Part shown: piece after piece, positions 45,025 through 54,561 of the stretch
Layout: the number at the start of each line of letters is the position of its first letter
Numbering within the stretch: position 1 is the first letter of the stretch
Assembly: GCF_007992095.1 (NCBI RefSeq)
Contig: NZ_BJZP01000005.1
Location: 211,339-275,338 of the forward strand
DNA length: 64,000 nt
Source of the DNA: Paenirhizobium naphthalenivorans
GTDB lineage: Bacteria > Pseudomonadota > Alphaproteobacteria > Rhizobiales > Rhizobiaceae
Reading direction: 5' to 3'
Made by a program: the position numbers and the translations under genes
The notes under the pieces: generated by a model
What the model was told of the DNA's origin: nothing
What the model saw: only the letters and a program-made list of their open reading frames with translations
Databases searched by the model: none

Positions 45025-46583
45025 TAGGCGTTCTCCGTATTAAGCAGGCGGAACGGCGTGAGGAACAGGATCTTCAGATCGAACAGCAGTGACCAGTTTT
45101 CGATATAGTAGAGGTCGTATGCCGTGCGGAACTTGATCTTGTCATCACTATCGATCTCGCCGCGCCAGCCGTTGATCTGGGCCCAGCCGGTCACGCCGGG
45201 TTTGACCCGGTGGCGGGCAAAATAGCCTTCGACGACTTCCCCGTAGAGCCGATCATGAGTCTGGGCCTGAACCGCATGCGGGCGCGGGCCGACCAGGGAG
45301 AGATCGCCACGCAAGACGTTGAATATCTGCGGCAGTTCGTCGATCGAAGACTTGCGGAGGAAGCGCCCGACCGGGGTGACGCGCGGGTCCCCCTTGGTGA
45401 CGGCAAGCCGCGCAGTGGGATCGCTCATCTCGGTGTACATCGAGCGGAACTTCAATACGTTGATGACCTCGTTATTGAAGCCGTGCCGCTTCTGGACGAA
45501 GAAAATCGGGCCTTTGGAGGTCGCCTTGACGGCGATCGCCGCACCGATGAAGACTGGCCAGAGTAGCAGTAGCGCGACGAGACTAAAAAAGATGTCGAAG
45601 CCGCGCTTGGCAACCGAATCCCAGTCCCGGATCGGACGGTCGAGAATGTCCAGCATCGGTACAGCGCCGATATGCGAATAAGAGCGTGGGCGAAAACGCA
45701 AGCTGTTTGAATGTGCCGCAAGCCGGATGTCGACCGGCAGCACCCAAAGCATCCTCAATAGCTGTAGGATTCGGGCCTCGGCCGAGAGCGGTAGCGAAAT
45801 GATCAGCATGTCGATATGCGCAAGGCGGGCGAACTCGACCAGTTCGGCGAACGTCCCTAGCTTGGGATAGCCGGCCACGACGTCCGGCGAGCGGGTCGAA
45901 CCCCGATCATCGAAAATGCCACAGATGCGGATGTCGTTCTCCGGTTGCTGTTCCAGTGCGCGAATCAGGTCCTTTGCCGGTTTGCCACCGCCGACCACCA
46001 CGGCGCGGCGCTCCATAATACCGTTGCGTGCCCAGCGGCGAATACCGAAGCCGACGAGGTTGCGTTCGATGAAGAGAAAGGCAAGGCCGCAACCATACCA
46101 AGTCACCAGCCAGTCGCGAAAATCGAGGCCGCCCGGACGAAAGATGAAGAGAGCGAGAGTGACCAGGGCTGCCGCCACAGTCCAACTGCCGATAGTGCGT
46201 GGCAGCGCACGAAGTGGGGCGCGCAGGGCCGAAATCTGATAGCTGTCGGCTATTTGGTTGAACAGCACAGCGAGGATGGACCCCGTCAGGGCGATCATGA
46301 GGTCGATAAGGGTGCGCGTCACTGAATTGTCGAACAGGAAGTAGTGTATGGCAAGCCCAAGAACGAACAGACCGGCGAATTCCAGCAGGCGCAGTTGACC
46401 GGTGATGATCGTCGGCGAGTAGTTTTCGTCGCGAAACTGCTTGGCGATCTGCTTCGCCAGCGGATTGATCTCAGCTTCTTCCCTGGTGCCAGGCGCGGCC
46501 GCCGTGATAGGGTCTAGGCTCTCCGAGACTTTGCGGCGCAAGGCATCGATATCGAATTGTTCGGGCTTTTGCGTCTGCTTCAT
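45021..46583 (-). CDS. Undecaprenyl-phosphate sugar-1-phosphate transferase (WbaP/ExoY-like)
   Basis: This is a 520-residue polyprenyl-phosphate hexose-1-phosphate transferase that puts the first sugar on the lipid carrier. It has four N-terminal hydrophobic segments, a Rossmann-like middle domain ([19 protein letters not shown]) and the C-terminal catalytic domain ([73 protein letters not shown]). I start at 46583 ([10 protein letters not shown]), with GCGGA 8 bases before. It leads the operon with the Wzy-like and GT4 genes and is a candidate UppE/HfsE counterpart. Confidence 0.88.
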   Translation of the reverse strand: MKQTQKPEQFDIDALRRKVSESLDPITAAAPGTREEAEINPLAKQIAKQFRDENYSPTIITGQLRLLEFAGLFVLGLAIHYFLFDNSVTRTLIDLMIALTGSILAVLFNQIADSYQISALRAPLRALPRTIGSWTVAAALVTLALFIFRPGGLDFRDWLVTWYGCGLAFLFIERNLVGFGIRRWARNGIMERRAVVVGGGKPAKDLIRALEQQPENDIRICGIFDDRGSTRSPDVVAGYPKLGTFAELVEFARLAHIDMLIISLPLSAEARILQLLRMLWVLPVDIRLAAHSNSLRFRPRSYSHIGAVPMLDILDRPIRDWDSVAKRGFDIFFSLVALLLLWPVFIGAAIAVKATSKGPIFFVQKRHGFNNEVINVLKFRSMYTEMSDPTARLAVTKGDPRVTPVGRFLRKSSIDELPQIFNVLRGDLSLVGPRPHAVQAQTHDRLYGEVVEGYFARHRVKPGVTGWAQINGWRGEIDSDDKIKFRTAYDLYYIENWSLLFDLKILFLTPFRLLNTENAY

Positions 46584-46807
46584 TACCATATTCCGCTCAT
46601 TGACGCGGGAGGATAACCGCGACTTGCTAAGAAACGTTTGAGAATGAGATGTCGGAAGCCCGACTGGGGGCCAAGATTGATCCAATTTGGCACAAATACG
46701 CAGGCGCCGGAATTCGTCTTAGTTTGACAGGGATCACGAAAGCGTGAGACGGATCGGGTTGAGGAGCGGCTTTGTCAGCTGGTTGGTGCGCAACAGGATA
46801 CATGCCT

Positions 46808-48634
46808 ATGGAAAAAAAACACGTCTTTAACTTCAGCTATTTCTTTTTCGCTTTTGCCATGTTGATAGCCTTCCAGGCGTGGATCGGCTATCGCGATTAT
46901 GCTCAGCTCAGCTACAGCGACATGATGCGGATGGTCGACGAAGGGCGTATCGCTTCGGTGACCCTGACGGAGAGCAAGGTCCAGGGGGAATTCAAGGATC
47001 CGGTCGATGGACGCAAGTATTTCATCGCCAACCGGGTCGATCCCGCGTTCGCCGCCCTGTTCGAGAAGGCGGGCGTCAAGATCACCGGCGCAAGCGACAG
47101 CAACTGGCTGACCTCGGTGCTTTCCTGGGTGTTGCCCATCATCGTGTTCTTCGCCCTTTGGTCATTCTTTTTTCGCGGTTTTGCCGACCGCCAAGGCATG
47201 GGCGGACTGATCAATATCGGCAAGTCGCGCGCCAAGATTTACGTGGAGCGCCAGACCGGCGTGACCTTCGACGACGTCGCAGGCATCGACGAGGCGGAAG
47301 CCGAGTTGCAGGAAATCGTCTCCTTTCTCAAAGACAAGGACCTCTACGGCCGGCTCGGCGCCCGTATTCCGAAGGGTATCCTGTTGGTAGGCCCCCCCGG
47401 CACGGGGAAGACGTTGATGGCGCGGGCCGTCGCCGGTGAGGCAGGCGTTCCCTTCTTTTCGATCTCAGGATCGGAATTCGTCGAGATGTTTGTCGGCGTC
47501 GGCGCCGCCCGCGTCCGCGATCTGTTTCAACAGGCGCGTCAGGCGGCCCCTTGCATTATCTTCATCGATGAACTCGATGCGCTTGGCCGCGCGCGAAATT
47601 CATTCGGTGGCTTCGGCGGCAACGACGAGAAAGAACAGACGCTCAACCAGCTGCTGGCTGAACTCGACGGCTTCGATCCGCGTGTCGGTATCGTATTGCT
47701 GGCCGCCACCAACCGTCCCGAGGTCCTTGATGCCGCTTTGACGCGCGCCGGTCGCTTCGACCGTCAAGTGATCATCGACCGACCGGACCGTAAGGGCAGG
47801 GCGGCCATCCTCAAGGTCCACGTGAAGAACGTGACCATCGCGCCGGGCGTGAGTTTAGACGAGATCGCGGGGCTTACCCCCGGCTTCACCGGCGCCGACC
47901 TCGCCAACCTGATCAACGAGGCAGCGATCCTTGCCACCCGTCGTAAAGCGACAGAGGTGGCGATGCAGGATTTCGTCGCGGCCGTCGAGCGCATCATTGC
48001 GGGTGCGGAACGCCGCAGCCGTATCCTCAATGTCGAAGAGCGCCACCGCGTCGCTTATCACGAAATGGGTCATGCGCTTGTGGCCGCCGGGCTGCCGTCG
48101 GCGGATCCGGTGCAGAAGGTGTCGATCATCCCCCGTTCGATCGGCGCGCTCGGCTACACCTTGCAGCGGCCGACAGAGGATCGCTTCCTGATCACATCGG
48201 GCGAGTTGAAAGACCGTATGGTCGTGTTGCTTGCCGGGCGCGCCGCCGAGGATCTGGTGTTCGGCGAGATCTCCACAGGCGCTGCCGATGACCTGGCGAA
48301 GGTGACGGACATCGCCCGCGAGATCGTCACCCGTTTCGGCATGGACCCTTCAGTCGGTCAGGCTGTGCTTGAGCCACAACGCCAGCAATGGCTGGACGAG
48401 GGCCAGTTCCGCACACGGCCGAAGGACTATTCCGAGGCGACGGCACGAGAGGTTGACCTGGCTGTCCGCAAGATGATCGCCGAGGCCTATGTCGCGGCCA
48501 AGCAAGCGTTGGAACAGCGCATGGAGGAGCTGGAGACCGGAGCGAAACTTTTGCTTGAGCGGGAAACGCTGACGCCGGACGACTATGCGCCGTTGAGGCG
48601 GGTTGAACGGGTCGAGGCGAAGGCGGCTGAATAA
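46808..48634 (+). CDS. ftsH: FtsH-type ATP-dependent zinc metalloprotease, second-type paralogue
   Basis: This is a 608-residue membrane AAA protease. It has two membrane segments (residues 5-24 and about 100-120), Walker A GPPGTGKT at 195-202, Walker [12 protein letters not shown] near 250, and the zinc site H418-E419-M420-G421-H422. The third zinc ligand is likely an Asp near residue 496 (TDIAREIV). The C-terminus is shorter than in canonical FtsH. I start at 46808 because AGGA is 9 bases away. It is divergent from the PGT gene and convergent with a GT4 gene, so it sits inside the polysaccharide locus. A housekeeping ftsH is probably elsewhere. Confidence 0.88.
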   Translation: MEKKHVFNFSYFFFAFAMLIAFQAWIGYRDYAQLSYSDMMRMVDEGRIASVTLTESKVQGEFKDPVDGRKYFIANRVDPAFAALFEKAGVKITGASDSNWLTSVLSWVLPIIVFFALWSFFFRGFADRQGMGGLINIGKSRAKIYVERQTGVTFDDVAGIDEAEAELQEIVSFLKDKDLYGRLGARIPKGILLVGPPGTGKTLMARAVAGEAGVPFFSISGSEFVEMFVGVGAARVRDLFQQARQAAPCIIFIDELDALGRARNSFGGFGGNDEKEQTLNQLLAELDGFDPRVGIVLLAATNRPEVLDAALTRAGRFDRQVIIDRPDRKGRAAILKVHVKNVTIAPGVSLDEIAGLTPGFTGADLANLINEAAILATRRKATEVAMQDFVAAVERIIAGAERRSRILNVEERHRVAYHEMGHALVAAGLPSADPVQKVSIIPRSIGALGYTLQRPTEDRFLITSGELKDRMVVLLAGRAAEDLVFGEISTGAADDLAKVTDIAREIVTRFGMDPSVGQAVLEPQRQQWLDEGQFRTRPKDYSEATAREVDLAVRKMIAEAYVAAKQALEQRMEELETGAKLLLERETLTPDDYAPLRRVERVEAKAAE

Positions 48635-48662
48635 GCTGTGGGGCGAACGCCGCTTCTGTCGC

Positions 48663-49805
48663 TCAATGCGGCGTCAGGTGCTCCCGATAGACGGTCAACG
48701 TCTGATCCGCCATGGCTGAGGCGGAAAACTTGGTCTTGAAGGCCTGGCGATCTGGCATGGTCGCGCCATGCCAGTCAGGCGCGGTAACGGCCCGCGCCAT
48801 GACGTTTGCCAGGTCCTCGGCATCGCCGGGCTCGACCAGCGCATCGCTGTTGGCACCGAGAACCTCGGGAATTCCTCCGACCCGTGTGGCGATCACCGAT
48901 TTTCCGGCCGCAAGCGCCTCCAGCACGATGTAGGGCATAGCCTCGGCGCGGGACGGAACGACGACAATACTAGACATGGCAAAGGCTTCCTTCACCGGCA
49001 TCGCAGGGAGGAGCGCGATGCGGCGTCCGAAGCCGCGTTGTTCGATCATGTCCCTGTACCGGTCATGGTCCGGCCCGTCGCCGATGATCAATGCGCTCAA
49101 GGGGTGTCCCACCTTGCGCTCGGTGCGGGCAAAGGCCTCGATGAAAACGTCCGGTCCTTTCAGGTCGCGCAGCATGCCGACATAGATGAAATGGACGCTG
49201 TCCGAACGGGTTGGAATCGCAACAAAGTCTCGGTCATTGATGCCGTTATAGATCATCCTCTGGGCGCAGCGCGGTACGCCGATCTTTGCCTCATAGGTCT
49301 GGCGCTCAAAGTCGCAGACGAAGACGATCGCGTCCGTCAAATGCTCGAGCAAGCGCTCGGCGGCAAAGACGCCGCAACCGGACAGGGAGGACCGGCTAAA
49401 ATGCAGACTGCCTCCGTGAGGGGAATAGATGCGGGCAACGCGATACCTTTTCGCCCGCAAGGCTGAGCCGATGATACGCGCCACGACGCCGCCCTTGGCG
49501 CCGTGACCGTGCAGGACATCCGGCCGCAAACTTTTGATTTTCTCGAAACTTTTGTAGAGTGCCAAGGCGTCCCCAAAGCCAACTGACCGAGCGATCGGCG
49601 TACGGTGAAGGCCAAGCGACAGATAGGGGGTGATCTGTTCGAACAGTCGGTCTTCATGGGCGCTGCCGGTCATGCTGTCGCATAGGAATCCGACTTGGTG
49701 GCCGGCTCGGCTGTGCTGCTCGGCGAGGTCCCGCACGTGGCGGAAAATGCCGCCTACCGGCGAGCGGAAGCAATGGAGGATGCGAAGTGGCGACTCATCC
49801 TGCAT
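48663..49805 (-). CDS. Glycosyltransferase family 4 protein
   Basis: This is a 380-residue GT-B glycosyltransferase. The acceptor half has VGGIFRHVRDLAEQHSRAGH and LRPDVLHGHGAKGGVVARI. The donor half has FIYVGMLRDLKGPDVFIEAF and PSRAEAMPYIVLEALAAGKS. It differs from the other GT4 of the locus. It is read after the Wza-like gene with 3 bases between. The convergent ftsH gene ends 28 bases away. Confidence 0.88.
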   Translation of the reverse strand: MQDESPLRILHCFRSPVGGIFRHVRDLAEQHSRAGHQVGFLCDSMTGSAHEDRLFEQITPYLSLGLHRTPIARSVGFGDALALYKSFEKIKSLRPDVLHGHGAKGGVVARIIGSALRAKRYRVARIYSPHGGSLHFSRSSLSGCGVFAAERLLEHLTDAIVFVCDFERQTYEAKIGVPRCAQRMIYNGINDRDFVAIPTRSDSVHFIYVGMLRDLKGPDVFIEAFARTERKVGHPLSALIIGDGPDHDRYRDMIEQRGFGRRIALLPAMPVKEAFAMSSIVVVPSRAEAMPYIVLEALAAGKSVIATRVGGIPEVLGANSDALVEPGDAEDLANVMARAVTAPDWHGATMPDRQAFKTKFSASAMADQTLTVYREHLTPH

Positions 49806-49808
49806 GGA

Positions 49809-50384
49809 TCAGAACAGCCGTTCGCGGACGTAAATTGTGTCTCCGCCGAGGATCGGATCGGTGATCGGCACGCGGCCTGTCATGATGTTCCCGTTGACAT
49901 TGCGGGTGACATCGACGTCGCGCTGGTTGGCACGGGTCGAGAAGCCGCCGGAGGCCGCAATGGCGTTCATCACGGTCATGCCCGGAACGTAGGAATATTG
50001 ACCTGGTTGCCCGACTTCACCCATGACGAAGATAGAACGATAGCGGTCGATCTCGACGGTGACATCCGGATCGCGCAGATAACCTTGCTTCAATTTGCGG
50101 GCAATGGCCCCCTCAAGCTGCGGGACCGTGGTTCCGCGCGCGGCCACCTGGCCGACCAGCGGGAAGGCGATATAGCCGGCCTGGTCGACGGTATAGGTGT
50201 TGCTCAGGTTCTGCTGCTCGAACACAGTGATGCGCAGCCGGTCGCCGCTATCGAGGCGGTACGGCTGAATCGTCGCTTCATGAAAGACTTCCGGCGCCGG
50301 CCGGTAGGTCGCACAGCCGCTCAGGGCCGCGGCAATAGCCACGACAAAAAGCAACATTATTCCCCTGATACCAGCCGATAACAT
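49809..50384 (-). CDS. Polysaccharide export lipoprotein (Wza-like)
   Basis: This is a 191-residue protein with a lipobox (LSGC, C24). The polysaccharide export domain (YRLDSGDRLRITVFEQQNLS, VDQAGYIAFPLVGQVAARG) is followed by a single SLBB domain (IFVMGEVGQPGQYSYVPGMT). It is much shorter than E. coli Wza and resembles the short UppC/HfsD type. An ATG at 50357 would also keep the lipobox. It is the first gene of a pair with GT4 and is divergent from the GumC-like gene. Confidence 0.88.
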   Translation of the reverse strand: MLSAGIRGIMLLFVVAIAAALSGCATYRPAPEVFHEATIQPYRLDSGDRLRITVFEQQNLSNTYTVDQAGYIAFPLVGQVAARGTTVPQLEGAIARKLKQGYLRDPDVTVEIDRYRSIFVMGEVGQPGQYSYVPGMTVMNAIAASGGFSTRANQRDVDVTRNVNGNIMTGRVPITDPILGGDTIYVRERLF

Positions 50385-50585
50385 GCGCCAACGCGCTCCC
50401 GATGCAAGCTTCGATAGCCCTTGTTATCGTTCAAGTAAGGTTAACGGGCGGTAAAGGGCCATGCCGACCCTTGATCTTTCGGTGGCTCCGATGAGGTGGG
50501 CAAGCAATTGGGTCATTTATTGCAATTAACGCTTGGGTTACCATGATCCTTTACGGTCTCGTGAGAACTGTACCGGGAGTTAAGT

Positions 50586-52808
50586 ATGTCGAGCGTGAGC
50601 AACGATCAGCAGGATGTGGATATCGATCTCTCGCAGCTGTTTCGCGCTGTATGGAATCGCAAGGCGCGTATCCTTGCCGCGACGGCGCTTGTCGGCGCCC
50701 TGGCTTTCGTGGGCGCCAGCATGATTTCGCCACAGTATAGCGCCGAAACGCGCATTTTGATCGAACCACGTGAGCCGATTTACACGACGCAGACGAACGT
50801 GCAGGCGCCCACGGAGCAGCTTTCCGACGAACTCAACATCGCCAGTCAGGTCCAGATTCTACAATCGGTCGATCTCATCAAGCAGGTGGCGCGCGATCTC
50901 AAGCTCTATAAGCTCAGGGAGTTCGATCCCGATACCAGTCCCTCGGCCCTGTCTGATCTTCTTGTCATGCTGGGGTTGAAGGAAAACCCGCTTGACATGG
51001 CGCCCGAGGAGAGGGTGCTCAAGACGTTCCAGGAGAATCTGCAGGTCTACCAGGTGGAGAAGTCGCGAGTCATCGGTATCCAGTTTACCTCCAAGGATCC
51101 GAAGCTTGCCGCCGAGATTCCCAATGCAATCGCCACCGTTTATCGCTCCCTGCAGAGCGGCGCGAAACTCGACAGCAATTCGCAGGCAGCGCGCTGGCTG
51201 GAACCGGAGATCGCTAATCTGCGCGAGAAGGTGAAGGAGGCTGAAGGAAAGGTGGCGGAATACCGCGCCTCTGCCGACCTCATGCCGATCAACGAGACAA
51301 CCAATTTTTCCTCCCAGCAGTTGAGTGATATTTCTGCCGAACTGGCGCGTGTCCGCGGTGAACGTGCAGATGCCGAAGCAAAGGCCGAGAATGTCCGCAA
51401 CGCGCTGAAGGCCGGGAAATCGACAGATACGCTGGTGGCCATCACCGGTAACGAATCCATCCAGCGGCTGAAGGCGAGTGAGTCGGAGATCCGCAGCAGG
51501 ATAGCAGACCTGTCGACGACCCTGCTCGATGGTCATCCGCAGATGAAGGCTTTGCGCGCGCAGTTGGCCGGCATTCACGATCAAATTACCGCCGAATCCG
51601 CGAAGATCGCGAGTGGCCTCGAAAATGAAGCCAATGTCGCGCGGGCCCGCGAGACGCAGTTGATCCAGCAGTTGAACACGGTGAAGGCCGACACGGCGCG
51701 AGCCGGTAACGACGAGGTTGGCTTGAAGGCGCTGGAGCGCGAAGCGACGGCTCAGCGGCAACTGCTCGAAACCTATCTTGCGCGATACCGTGAAGCGACA
51801 ACCCGGCTTGACAAGGGGGCTAGCCCGGCGGACGCACGCGTCATATCCAAGGCTGTCGAACCGCGCGAGGCGAGCTTCCCAAAGGTCGTGCCGATCACGG
51901 TCGTCGCGGCACTGGCGACACTGATCCTGAGCGCGGTTATCGTCATGCTGTCCGAGCTTTTCAGTGGTCGGGCCCTGCGCCCGGTCGATCCGGGTTTGGG
52001 GCCCGCAAGACCCGAACCGGGCAACCGTCGCGAGCCACAGGCGAAGAGCGACGGTTTCGTTCCGGTTTCATCCCCAGGGCGCGGGGCGGTCGCGGCCGGT
52101 AATGTAGTTCCGGCGAGTCTGCTTGCCGTCGAACCGGATGAAGAACTGGCCGCGTCCATGGAAGAGGGCCTGATACTGGTGCCGGAGGCAGAACCCGAAG
52201 TGGACGAGGACGACGATGAGTTCTCGATCGAGTCGGTTGCCGCCTACCTGATCGATTCGGGTGCGCGTATCGCCTTTGCCGTATCGCCCTCGGGCGACGA
52301 TGGATCCACAGCGTCCGTGATGCTCGCCCGTGAGCTTGACGCGCGTGGACGCAAGGTCGTGCTGATCGACATGACAGGTTCTGCTTGCCCGACCAGGCTG
52401 ATGGCGGCGGGCAAGGATCTTCCCGGCATCACCGATCTCCTGTGCGGTGAGGCCGGAGTCTCGGAGGTCATCCATCCCGATCGGTTGTCGGGCGCAGACG
52501 TGATTCCGCAGGGCAATTCCGACGTTCGTCAGGCAATGCGTGGCGCTTATCGCTTCTCAGCGACTGCCGAAGCGCTGGCGGACGCCTACGACTTGGTGCT
52601 GGTGGAGTGTGGACCCGCGAATGCCGAGAGCGTCTCGCGACTGAGCCACAGCGGTGCACATGAGGTCATTCTCTCCGTGCCGAGGCCGGATGAGCAGGAT
52701 CTGGTGGAGATCATGGCCGCTTTCGAAAAGGTCGGCTATGTCGATCTGGTTCTGATGTGCGGCGGAGCACCGAACATCCACAAGGCGCTCAATCGAAGCG
52801 CAGCCTGA
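50586..52808 (+). CDS. GumC/Wzz-like chain-length protein with a degenerate tyrosine-kinase domain
   Basis: This is a 740-residue inner-membrane co-polymerase. The Wzz domain (residues 10-110) starts IDLSQLFRAVWNRKARILAA, a long coiled coil fills about 190-410, and the second membrane segment is at about 434-458. A linker of about 100 residues leads to a P-loop-like domain from about 560. Its Walker A region reads GDDGST (570-575) where active BY-kinases have GEGKST, so the lysine is lost. Walker A' is degenerate too (VVLIDMTG), and there is no tyrosine-rich tail. The domain is probably structural. The gene is divergent from the Wza-like gene. Confidence 0.87.
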   Translation: MSSVSNDQQDVDIDLSQLFRAVWNRKARILAATALVGALAFVGASMISPQYSAETRILIEPREPIYTTQTNVQAPTEQLSDELNIASQVQILQSVDLIKQVARDLKLYKLREFDPDTSPSALSDLLVMLGLKENPLDMAPEERVLKTFQENLQVYQVEKSRVIGIQFTSKDPKLAAEIPNAIATVYRSLQSGAKLDSNSQAARWLEPEIANLREKVKEAEGKVAEYRASADLMPINETTNFSSQQLSDISAELARVRGERADAEAKAENVRNALKAGKSTDTLVAITGNESIQRLKASESEIRSRIADLSTTLLDGHPQMKALRAQLAGIHDQITAESAKIASGLENEANVARARETQLIQQLNTVKADTARAGNDEVGLKALEREATAQRQLLETYLARYREATTRLDKGASPADARVISKAVEPREASFPKVVPITVVAALATLILSAVIVMLSELFSGRALRPVDPGLGPARPEPGNRREPQAKSDGFVPVSSPGRGAVAAGNVVPASLLAVEPDEELAASMEEGLILVPEAEPEVDEDDDEFSIESVAAYLIDSGARIAFAVSPSGDDGSTASVMLARELDARGRKVVLIDMTGSACPTRLMAAGKDLPGITDLLCGEAGVSEVIHPDRLSGADVIPQGNSDVRQAMRGAYRFSATAEALADAYDLVLVECGPANAESVSRLSHSGAHEVILSVPRPDEQDLVEIMAAFEKVGYVDLVLMCGGAPNIHKALNRSAA

Positions 52809-53984
52809 TCAATCGTCCGCGCCGGAAGCGCGCGGTAATTCGTCGACGCGCGCCCTCAGTCGCTGGACGGCGGCATAGAGCTTCGGATTACTCTTGATCG
52901 CGACTTTGGCCCGGGTCACACCGCGCTGAGCCAGTCGGGCCAGCCGGCCGATGATGCTGATCGGCAGCAGGATGTCGTGCTGTATTGTCTCCAGCGTGCA
53001 CCAGCTACGCTTGTAGCTCTGGTCCCCGACGCCGAAGTCGAAGAGAGCCGCCCCTTCCTTGCAGGCACGCTCTATCATCAACCAGAACAGCAGTTCGCCC
53101 GGACTTGCATCGGCCATAACGCTTTCGTCGATCGAGCAGAACTGGCAGATGACATGGTCGCCCTTACGCGACAATCCGGCAATTGCCGCGATCCTGCCGT
53201 CGAATTCACCTTTCAGCCGGATGGCGTGCAACTCAAGCGGCGTGTTGTGGCCGCTGCCATGGACGTCGAGCAGAAGGCGAAAGAACGCCTGTGTCTCGGG
53301 CGCGTGGAAAACGTTCGGGAGGCCAAGAGCTTTGAAGCGGATTGCCTTCTGCTCGAAGAAGGTATTGAGCAGCGCGTTTTTTTCTGTCGTGGCGTTGGCG
53401 ATGATGTGGTCGAAACCGCCAGCCGCATCGAGCTTGCGACACTGATTACGAAACTTCTTGCGCCGCCGCTTGGCGTTCAACTGACCTATGGTCTGCTCGA
53501 AATCGGCCAGCAGCGGCAACTGGAAGGCATGGTTCTGGTTCTCAATCGCGGGCAGGGGGGAAAGGGGATGACGTTCGCCGCGCCATTCGAACGGAATGTT
53601 GGTCAGATTGACGAGATCCGCCTTGCCGCGGAGCAGCGTGATGAGCGCGCGGTTGATCTGTTCCGCCTCAGCCATGCCCGCATTCGCCCGAAAGGCTGCG
53701 GAGAACAGTCCGCTGTTGATGTTGTTAAATCGCGCCGCGATGAACTGCGCGTTCTTCACCATGCCGTGTCTGAGGATTTCAAGCGGCAGGATAAAGGCAA
53801 CCTCGCCATTGCGACGGCCGAGGACGATCGCCAGCGGGTTGTGGTGGGTCTTTGCCCAGGCCGCGCACCAATCATAAGCTTGGTGCAGAGAGTTTGTATT
53901 GTCGGTCTCCAGCTTACGCCAGTCGGCTTCTAGCGGCTCCATGCGCTCGAACAAGTGGATAACCAGATCCTCGGCCTTGGCCAT
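52809..53984 (-). CDS. CelD/BcsL-family GNAT acyltransferase (HfsK-like)
   Basis: This is a 391-residue protein of the 'cellulose biosynthesis CelD' GNAT family, which includes Caulobacter HfsK. The second half holds the GNAT core (CQFCSIDESVMADASPGELL, then DFGVGDQSYKRSWC). It is probably cytoplasmic and modifies sugars of the polysaccharide or of the adhesin. I start at 53984 (MAKAEDLVIHLF). Its stop abuts that of the convergent GumC-like gene with no base between. Confidence 0.8.
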   Translation of the reverse strand: MAKAEDLVIHLFERMEPLEADWRKLETDNTNSLHQAYDWCAAWAKTHHNPLAIVLGRRNGEVAFILPLEILRHGMVKNAQFIAARFNNINSGLFSAAFRANAGMAEAEQINRALITLLRGKADLVNLTNIPFEWRGERHPLSPLPAIENQNHAFQLPLLADFEQTIGQLNAKRRRKKFRNQCRKLDAAGGFDHIIANATTEKNALLNTFFEQKAIRFKALGLPNVFHAPETQAFFRLLLDVHGSGHNTPLELHAIRLKGEFDGRIAAIAGLSRKGDHVICQFCSIDESVMADASPGELLFWLMIERACKEGAALFDFGVGDQSYKRSWCTLETIQHDILLPISIIGRLARLAQRGVTRAKVAIKSNPKLYAAVQRLRARVDELPRASGADD

Positions 53985-54224
53985 GCAGCCCTCCCTCGGG
54001 CTCACAGGTATTTCCGCCCGACATTGGCTTCCGACATTCTCCTGACGCTGTCAAAGTCCAGCTGCGATACCTGCACGAGTGCTTCTCCGGTGAACAAAAT
54101 GGTGAGCTCACTCTAGTGAAGACAGAGGGAAAAAACGGTTCGCTCAGGCACTACCTTGAGGAATTCTCTCAGGATGCGGTTATCGGCGGGTTAATGCGTG
54201 CAGCCGATGGTACCGGAAGTGCTG

Positions 54225-54434
54225 CTACTTCTGGACCGGACCTGCCATCCACTTGATGATCGCCATGGCCGGCAGGACCCAAAGAAGGCCCGATAGGAGG
54301 AAGTAGAGGAAGTGTACCCACCAGGGCGACGTGCCGAGATAGGCGGAGGCAATCGACACGGCGAGAATCGCGTATAGCAGAACAAGAAAGATGATGAGGA
54401 TGGTGCCGATGAATTTGCGCAACCTGAGAGGCAT
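54225..54434 (-). CDS. DUF2842 family membrane protein
   Basis: This is a 69-residue protein with two hydrophobic segments (residues 10-32 and 40-63, the first FIGTILIIFLVLLYAILAVS and the second with WWVHFLYFLLSGLLWVLPAM). The family is widespread in Alphaproteobacteria and often next to ctaA, as here. Its function is unknown; a role near cytochrome oxidase assembly is a guess from position. Confidence 0.85.
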   Translation of the reverse strand: MPLRLRKFIGTILIIFLVLLYAILAVSIASAYLGTSPWWVHFLYFLLSGLLWVLPAMAIIKWMAGPVQK

Positions 54435-54512
54435 CGTCTATCTTCCTGTTCGCGATACGGCGGCTGCGCCCGAGATTGGGCGCGACCGCTTGCCGCTTCT
54501 TTCCGGGCTTGT

Positions 54513-54535
54513 TTTGCACGGCCATGTCATGCAAA
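54513..54535. promoter_or_regulatory. Dyad between the DUF2842 and ctaA genes
   Basis: TTTGCA (54513-54518) and TGCAAA (54530-54535) form an inverted repeat with an 11-base spacer, 26 bases before the ctaA ATG. A GCGCCC/GGGCGC hairpin (54466-54483) lies on the other side. The dyad may be an operator shared by the divergent genes. It does not match an FNR/FixK box. Confidence 0.35.
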
Positions 54536-54561
54536 TCAACAGCCGAAACGAGGATTGACGA

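Noticed and set aside
46687..46702. Possible sigma-54 promoter (TTGGCACAAATACGCA) near the WbaP-like gene
   Set aside because: The GG to GC distance is 1 base too short for a real -24/-12 promoter.
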